Origin: an uncultured Collinsella sp.
Lineage (GTDB): Bacteria > Actinomycetota > Coriobacteriia > Coriobacteriales > Coriobacteriaceae
DNA: 8,291 bases
NCBI GenBank assembly: GCA_902495955.1
Contig: CABUZE010000030.1
Span: 1 to 8,291 of the forward strand
Direction: 5' to 3'
Shown here: positions 6,831-8,291 of the stretch, one piece after another
How the letters are laid out: every line of letters starts with the position of its first letter
Numbering within the stretch: position 1 is the first letter of the stretch
Notes under the pieces: generated by a model
Told to the model about the DNA's origin: nothing
The model's database searches: none
What the model saw: only the letters and a program-made list of their open reading frames with translations
Position numbers and translations under genes: made by a program

Positions 6831-7226
6831 CTACTTGGTTTCGTCTCCCTCCAGGAAGATCTTTCGGGTCACAAAGTTGTAGACCATAACAAGCGCGGTG
6901 GCGCAAATCTTGGCGATATTGGCCTCGAGCCCCAGGCCGGCGTTGAGGGCCAGCACGATACCGTCGTTGAGCGCCAAGCCGATCACGGACAGCACGACAA
7001 AGATGATGAACTCGCGGCGGCGGCTCATGCCCTCCTTGTGCGCAAACACGTACTTCATGCTCGCGACGTAGTTAAAGATGAGCGAGACGATAAAGCCGCT
7101 GGTATTGGCGATCAGGATGTTAAGGCCCAGGCCGTAGTGGAGCAGATTCATGATGCCAAAGTCGATGACCGTGGCGACGACGCCGACGACGCCAAACTTC
7201 ATGATCTGCGCAAGGAGCTTTTGCAT
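6831..7226 (-). CDS. GtrA-family membrane protein (proximal copy)
   Basis: The protein has 131 residues from ATG 7226, with four predicted membrane helices and the family pattern KFGVVGVVATVIDFG, NYVASMKYVF, MSRRREF and RKIFLEG. The start at 7226 (MQKLLAQ) lines up with MRKALAQ of the paralogue and has an AGGCAGG-type site upstream. A longer frame from TTG 7289 would place a 10-bp hairpin inside the coding region and add an unrelated tail, so it is not preferred. GtrA proteins act in the membrane on polyprenyl-phosphate sugar intermediates, often beside a glycosyltransferase, but none is visible here. The gene follows fbp by 78 bases and may be cotranscribed with it through a hairpin. No functional link to gluconeogenesis is evident. 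Confidence 0.85.
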   Translation of the reverse strand: MQKLLAQIMKFGVVGVVATVIDFGIMNLLHYGLGLNILIANTSGFIVSLIFNYVASMKYVFAHKEGMSRRREFIIFVVLSVIGLALNDGIVLALNAGLGLEANIAKICATALVMVYNFVTRKIFLEGDETK

Positions 7227-7255
7227 GGTACCTGCCTTAGGGTGGCGCCGGAGCG

Positions 7256-7298
7256 CCGCGGGGATGACAAACTCAGCAAGTTTAGCCAATCCCCGCGG
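7256..7298 (-). other. Perfect 10-bp inverted repeat between fbp and gtrA-like gene
   Basis: CCGCGGGGAT at 7256-7265 and ATCCCCGCGG at 7289-7298 pair perfectly around a 23-base centre. The centre itself contains a 5-bp stem (AAACT 7269-7273 with AGTTT 7279-7283). It starts nine bases after the fbp stop on the minus strand. No U run follows, so it is not a standard terminator; an RNA-stability hairpin or a partial attenuator is plausible. A small GGCGC/GCGCC stem (7244-7248, 7253-7257) overlaps its far end by two bases and could compete with it. Confidence 0.6.
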
Positions 7299-7304
7299 GT
7301 GGAG

Positions 7305-8291
7305 CTAGACGCGCTCCTCGATAGCACCGTTTCTATATGCATCGAGCAGTTGGCGTAGGTCCTGGATCTGGCTGCGGATCTTGGCACCGGTATCGGTGTC
7401 GCTCACCATGCGGCGGCGGTCGGCCTCGTCAAAGCGGTTGGTCTCGCTCTCGATGTCCACGTTGCGCGTGAGCGCTTCGGCAACCGTGGTAAAGGCCCGG
7501 TGCGACTTGAGGCGGCAGCCGCGCGAGCTCGAGATGAGCGTGTAGCCGGCGATGCCCGTCTTGGGATGGTAGGCGCGGCAGAAGCCGCCATCGATGACCA
7601 GCAGCTTGCCCTCGGCGCGGATGGGTTGCTCGCCCTTGGTAGTTTTAACGGGTGTGTGGCCGTTGATGATGTGGCCGGTCGGCGAGCAGGCCATGGGGGC
7701 AACGCCGAACTCGCGCATGATGTCGTCGCAGACCGAGGGCGACTTGGTAAGCGTAAAGTACGGGTCCATCGGCTCGGCCCAGGTGCTCTTATCGGCGATA
7801 TAGGCGCGCTCAAAGGTACGCACCAGGCGTCCGCTGGCGGGTGAGTTAAAGCCGATCCACAGGTACCACATCCAGTCGAGGGCGTCGCGGTCGCCCACGC
7901 GCCAGGCGCGGCGGGCGATGCGGTCGCAAAAATCGAGATAATCGCGGCCGGCGTGCCAGGTACCCAGGCAGTTCATGCTGCTAAAGGTGCCGTCTTCGTT
8001 GAGCGGCACGCAGCCATGGAACAGCAGGTTGCCGTTGGTGACCTTGTACATCGAGCCGTGGGTGTAGAGGAAATCGATATGGCGATGCAGATGATCGGCG
8101 GTGACAAACTCGGACACAAGCTTGTCGATGATGTGTTGCTCCTGGGGCGTGAGCGTGTAGGGGTCCGCCGGATCGACGGTGGGGAAGTCGTTGGTCGTGA
8201 GCGGCCATACACTGCCGTCGGCAAGCGTGACCGTGCCGGCGTCGTGGTCGATCTTGTCGAGCAGCAGGCGGTCGGTCATGTCGAACTCGGG
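7305..8291 (-). CDS. fbp: Class III fructose-1,6-bisphosphatase, C-terminal half (5' end beyond window)
   Basis: The enzyme hydrolyses fructose 1,6-bisphosphate to fructose 6-phosphate and phosphate in cytoplasmic gluconeogenesis. The visible part matches the C-terminal half of the Firmicutes-type FBPase (PF06874, usually about 640-670 residues). Counting from the internal ATG at 8279, it has NGNLLFHGCVPLNEDG (82-97), INGHTPVKTTKGE (205-217), IDGGFCRAYHPKTGIAGY (229-246) and the closing helix IRSQIQDLRQLLDAYRNG. The His and Asp residues in these blocks fit the calcineurin-like metal-dependent phosphatase fold. The frame stays open past 8279 to the edge (P-E-F-D before the Met), so that Met is internal and the N-terminal metal-binding half is missing only because of the window boundary. 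It ends with TAG at 7305-7307. No disruption is seen in the visible part. Confidence 0.92.
   Translation of the reverse strand, partial: PEFDMTDRLLLDKIDHDAGTVTLADGSVWPLTTNDFPTVDPADPYTLTPQEQHIIDKLVSEFVTADHLHRHIDFLYTHGSMYKVTNGNLLFHGCVPLNEDGTFSSMNCLGTWHAGRDYLDFCDRIARRAWRVGDRDALDWMWYLWIGFNSPASGRLVRTFERAYIADKSTWAEPMDPYFTLTKSPSVCDDIMREFGVAPMACSPTGHIINGHTPVKTTKGEQPIRAEGKLLVIDGGFCRAYHPKTGIAGYTLISSSRGCRLKSHRAFTTVAEALTRNVDIESETNRFDEADRRRMVSDTDTGAKIRSQIQDLRQLLDAYRNGAIEERV

Noticed and set aside
7227..7289. TTG 7289 as start of the proximal GtrA-like protein
   Set aside because: It would add a tail absent from the paralogue and place the 10-bp hairpin inside the coding region; ATG 7226 aligns with the paralogue's start.

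Overview
The window comes from a high-GC, Gram-positive-like genome. Codon choice, the wall-linked protein architectures and the mix of gene families resemble the Coriobacteriia, most likely Collinsella or a relative. This assignment is inferred from style, not from a marker gene.

Positions 2-5794 (+ strand) hold a cell-surface locus. A very large modular surface protein enters from the left edge. It carries immunoglobulin-like (Ig-like) modules, three tandem DUF4430 (transcobalamin C-terminal-like) domains, a PQQ/WD-type beta-propeller, an InlB B-repeat, a charged wall-spanning linker and a C-terminal membrane helix. Its reading frame is broken at 671-685 by two in-frame TAG codons, each inside one copy of a 12-bp tandem repeat, yet the 4.2 kb downstream stays open and well preserved. 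Nine bases after it begins a second membrane-anchored protein with one DUF4430 domain. The two probably form an operon ended by a strong terminator at 5815-5854. Both look like extracellular binding or adhesion proteins held by membrane helices; the ligand is unknown.

Positions 5795-6203 are a convergent intergenic gap. Between terminators facing each other (plus strand 5815-5854, minus strand 6144-6177) lies an array of four aligned 62-bp units (5855-6102), each an imperfect palindrome. It does not match a feature class I can name.

Positions 6204-8291 (minus strand) read, in transcription order: the C-terminal half of a class III fructose-1,6-bisphosphatase (fbp, running off the right edge), then two paralogous GtrA-family membrane proteins. 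Hairpins lie between fbp and the first gtrA-like gene, between the two gtrA-like genes, and as a classical terminator after the second. Fbp serves gluconeogenesis. The GtrA-like proteins probably act in lipid-linked sugar handling for surface glycans, so this strand is not one obvious pathway.

The items most worth a second look are the duplicated amber codon in the giant surface gene and the 62-bp palindromic tandem array. I saw no tRNA, rRNA, CRISPR array or transposase.
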